The notes beneath the pieces were generated by a model. That model did not search any database. It worked only from the letters and a program-made list of their open reading frames with translations, and was not told the DNA's origin. This document shows, one piece after another, positions 61,427 through 64,000 of a stretch of DNA of 64,000 nucleotides. The position numbers and the translations under genes were made by a program. Positions within the stretch are counted from its first letter, which is position 1, and each line of letters opens with the position of its first letter. Source of the stretch: Citrus sinensis (lineage: Eukaryota > Streptophyta > Magnoliopsida > Sapindales > Rutaceae); NCBI RefSeq assembly GCF_022201045.2, contig NC_068557.1:32713501-32777500 (forward strand). Direction: 5' to 3'.

Positions 61427-63276
61427 ATGGGAATGGGTCCTACGGCAATGGGCAGCAAAATCCCAAACGTATTGATGCATAACTGGTCACCTCCTTGTCC
61501 TAGCATTATCAAGAAGAATTATTATTCATCAGTAAAGAGAGAGCATAGCGGCCGTTTGGCAAGTCAATCTTTGGTAATAGAGACAAACGTCACTGGCACA
61601 GCGGAAGACCAATCAGTCGCTCGTCGCCTCATTCTTCTTCGCCATGCTAAGAGCTCCTGGGAGTTCCCTTCCCTTCGAGGTTTTCATTTTACTAAATTTC
61701 TTCATTACTCTCAAACACTAACACTTCAATTTCGATCAATCTCTTACTTCGTTCTTTTCTTTAAATATAGATAAAAGATAAAATAAAATCCATTAAGAAC
61801 CATTTTTGTAAATTGGTTTTTTTAAGTTCCACTTTTACCGAGAACATCTCATGCGGTGCTGCTGGAAAGTGGAAACCATGCGCACCGCAATTTCCTTTTC
61901 CTTACTTGAATTACAATCATTGTTTCTTGTTTCTTCATTGTTTTTGATCCGCAACTGCTGCCAGACTCGACCACTTGCTGCTCAAATATTTCAGCAAAAT
62001 TGGGTGCTAAACATTAGCAAAGCCAACCGAACACTTACAAATAATATCCATATTTTCTTTTTGGTAGATCATGATCGCCCTTTGAGTAAAGCCGGACAAG
62101 ATGATGCTATCAAAGTTTCTCAGAGGCTGCAACAGTTGGGCTGGATTCCTCAACTCATCTTATCCAGGTTTAATTAATTTGATAATTTGGCAAATCATTT
62201 GTTCAATATTGAGACTGAAAGTCTTAATGGTGTGATGCTGCAGTGATGCTGTGAGAACTAGGCAGACACTTGAGATAATGCAGCAACATGTGCAAGGCTT
62301 TTTGGAAGCTGAGGTTCATTTCATTTCAAGCTTTTATTCTGTTGCAGCAATGGATGGGCAAACCGCAGAGCATCTTCAGAAAGCTATATGTAAATATTCA
62401 AGGGATGAGATACTAACTGTCATGTGAGTTTCACTTCAACTTTTTCACCTTTTAATGTTTTGTTATTGGTACTGTGTTTCTGTTGGAAGTGAAATTTTCC
62501 TTTATGTTTTGTGGAGCTTTCAAACTTTTGGCAAGCAATCACCTTCGGTGGTGGCTTCATTTTATAGTTTGGATTGCCGTCTGTCTTTAGTTTTCATGCA
62601 AGACCCCACGGGATCTTGAAAGATAAAGTGCGTTTCTTTGCCATTTCATCATAAAACAAAAAGCAAGTGTCGGGATATTTGTCTGACGATGAGAAATTTT
62701 ACAGGTGTATGGGACATAATAGAGGATGGGAGGAGGCTGCCTCGATGTTCACTGGTGCCTTCATAGAACTTAAGACATGCAATGCTGCTTTGCTTGAAAC
62801 CACCGGAAAATCTTGGGAAGAGGTTAGTTACTGATCTCAAGTAACCTTGATTTTGGCGTTTCATATGTGATGTATATCATTATATATCTACGTGCTTTTA
62901 ACCCAACGCAAGCCTAAGAAACCTATTCGATGTTCACCGCTAACCATTTTTGGCCCCAAATCTTTGGGGTTGCTTTTTCCAATAGATATTGGTATTTGAC
63001 ATCACAAAGCCTTCAATCTAAACTGCTTTCCTTCTCCATGTCATTTCTTGAGAGAAATGCAGTGTTGCAAAATCTAATGTGCCCCTATTACTTGCTGGGG
63101 AATATGTGGCTGTGTGGTGTAGTTCATCCCATTTTGTACCTTAATCTATCGCCTGAGATAAAACTTTTTTTTTTTTCCTTATCCAACCCAATGTGTTATA
63201 ATCACAGGCATTCACCGCTGCTGGACTGGGGGGGTGGAAGCTTCAGGGTATAGTGACACCAACTAGCTGCACCTAG
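61427..63276 (+). CDS. SixA-like histidine phosphatase, probably plastid-targeted
   Basis: Five exons (61427-61679, 62068-62167, 62244-62423, 62705-62822, 63208-63276) join in frame to 239 residues. The first ATG of the open frame is at 61427; the roughly 65 residues before the catalytic domain are Ser/Thr/basic-rich and suit a transit peptide. The histidine-phosphatase core has [18 protein letters not shown] (His73 nucleophile), [19 protein letters not shown], the [12 protein letters not shown] helix and [16 protein letters not shown] (His182 proton donor region), ending [15 protein letters not shown]. Bacterial SixA dephosphorylates phosphohistidine on signalling proteins; plant members such as At3g52155 are little studied, so the substrate is unknown. 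All catalytic residues appear intact. Confidence 0.88.
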
Positions 63277-64000
63277 AATTTTATTGCTGAACAACACTAG
63301 TAGCAGCAACTCCAACACCTGGCCTCTGTCAATTGAACTCCCTAGCCCTCAAAGAATTTTGTCAACATGGTCTGTTAATGACTTAACCTCTATTTTCTGC
63401 ATCTTCCATTCCATTTTATACCTGAAGAAAAGATTAATTCTAAGGTGCCATCATCAACTCAGAATTTAGCAGTCAGCAAAGCTGTAAAAAAGGTGGAAAC
63501 TACCCTTAGTCGCCACAGGGCACAGGTGGACTGCTGGAGGTCTTAGCCAAGAGTTTGCAAAGGCGATGTGCCAAATTGAGAGCCCTGCGATTCCCCAGTA
63601 TACATAGTTCAAGGACAAAGTTAGATCATCATCATCATCCCAAGAAAAAAAAAATCATTTGAAATGCTAGTTTTGGTGCCATCAGATCAAAGTGATTATT
63701 GCATGCACTTCTGTGTTCACTAGATAGGACAGGTTATCAATTTCATTAATATATATGTTGATCTGATTGTTGAAATGGTTTCTAATGGTTTTTTCATTGC
63801 AGACAAGAAATTCAGTTACATGGTGGAAACAAATACTTGGCAAAATTTGGCAAAACAATTGTAAAAGTTCATCATAATAATTCAAGATATGCCTTTGCAA
63901 CCAAATAAATAATAATAATATAAGATATGCATTATGCACCATGCAGCTACAAATTAGGACATTGCACCTCCATTTTTCACCTCGAAGAATCGGCAATTTA
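63277..64000. other. 3' flank of the SixA-like gene to window end
   Basis: Probably 3' UTR then intergenic. (AAT)n at about 63908-63920. The minus-strand ORF at 63682-63996 is not recognised and is AT-rich, so it is not called. Confidence 0.4.

Overview
This is nuclear DNA from a flowering plant, almost certainly a eudicot. The evidence is short exons with AT-rich GT-AG introns, plant-specific families (QWRF, WEB, D6PK-type AGC kinase, endosomal NHX) and MULE, LINE, SINE and MITE insertions between genes. A Citrus-like woody eudicot is my guess, but the species cannot be proven from the window. No organelle, bacterial or viral sequence was seen.

Layout, left to right: last exon of an ALKBH2-type DNA demethylase (58-257, +); a degenerate MULE with a 9-bp target duplication (997-3326) ending about 85 bp before the start codon of acetoacetyl-CoA thiolase (3411-7442, +); a WEB-family coiled-coil gene (10035-11854, +); a SEC14-like lipid-transfer gene (12604-16637, -); a universal-stress-type (USP) gene (19137-20813, +); a D6PK-like AGC kinase (21537-23997, -). 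From memory of the Arabidopsis map, thiolase, SEC14, USP and D6PKL2 occur in this order as At5g47720 to At5g47750, so this half is conserved microsynteny with the WEB gene added. A repeat-rich stretch follows (25.4-38.5 kb): a SINE, a Tourist-like MITE, a decayed LINE and an apparently complete 5,130-bp MULE (33382-38511). The right part holds an OPT-transporter pseudogene scrap, a putatively myristoylated protein of unknown function, the splicing factor CWC25, a QWRF microtubule-associated protein, an NHX5/NHX6-type exchanger, a WD40 protein and a SixA-like phosphatase.

Most notable points. (1) The complete MULE carries two convergent genes, a DDE transposase and an antisense GRF-zinc-finger membrane-tail protein, a layout like maize MuDR with an unrelated second gene; a 351-bp MITE at 44087 shares its terminal sequence. 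(2) The NHX gene appears to contain three minor-spliceosome (U12) introns, two AT-AC and one GT-AG, and one AT-AC intron carries a 35-nt G run. (3) The thiolase can be spliced at its stop codon to a distant exon that adds a C-terminal SKL peroxisomal signal, so one gene could feed both the cytosolic mevalonate pathway and peroxisomes.

Exon joins were worked out by hand from splice signals, reading frame and remembered family sequence. All listed joins keep frame, but none was checked against transcripts.
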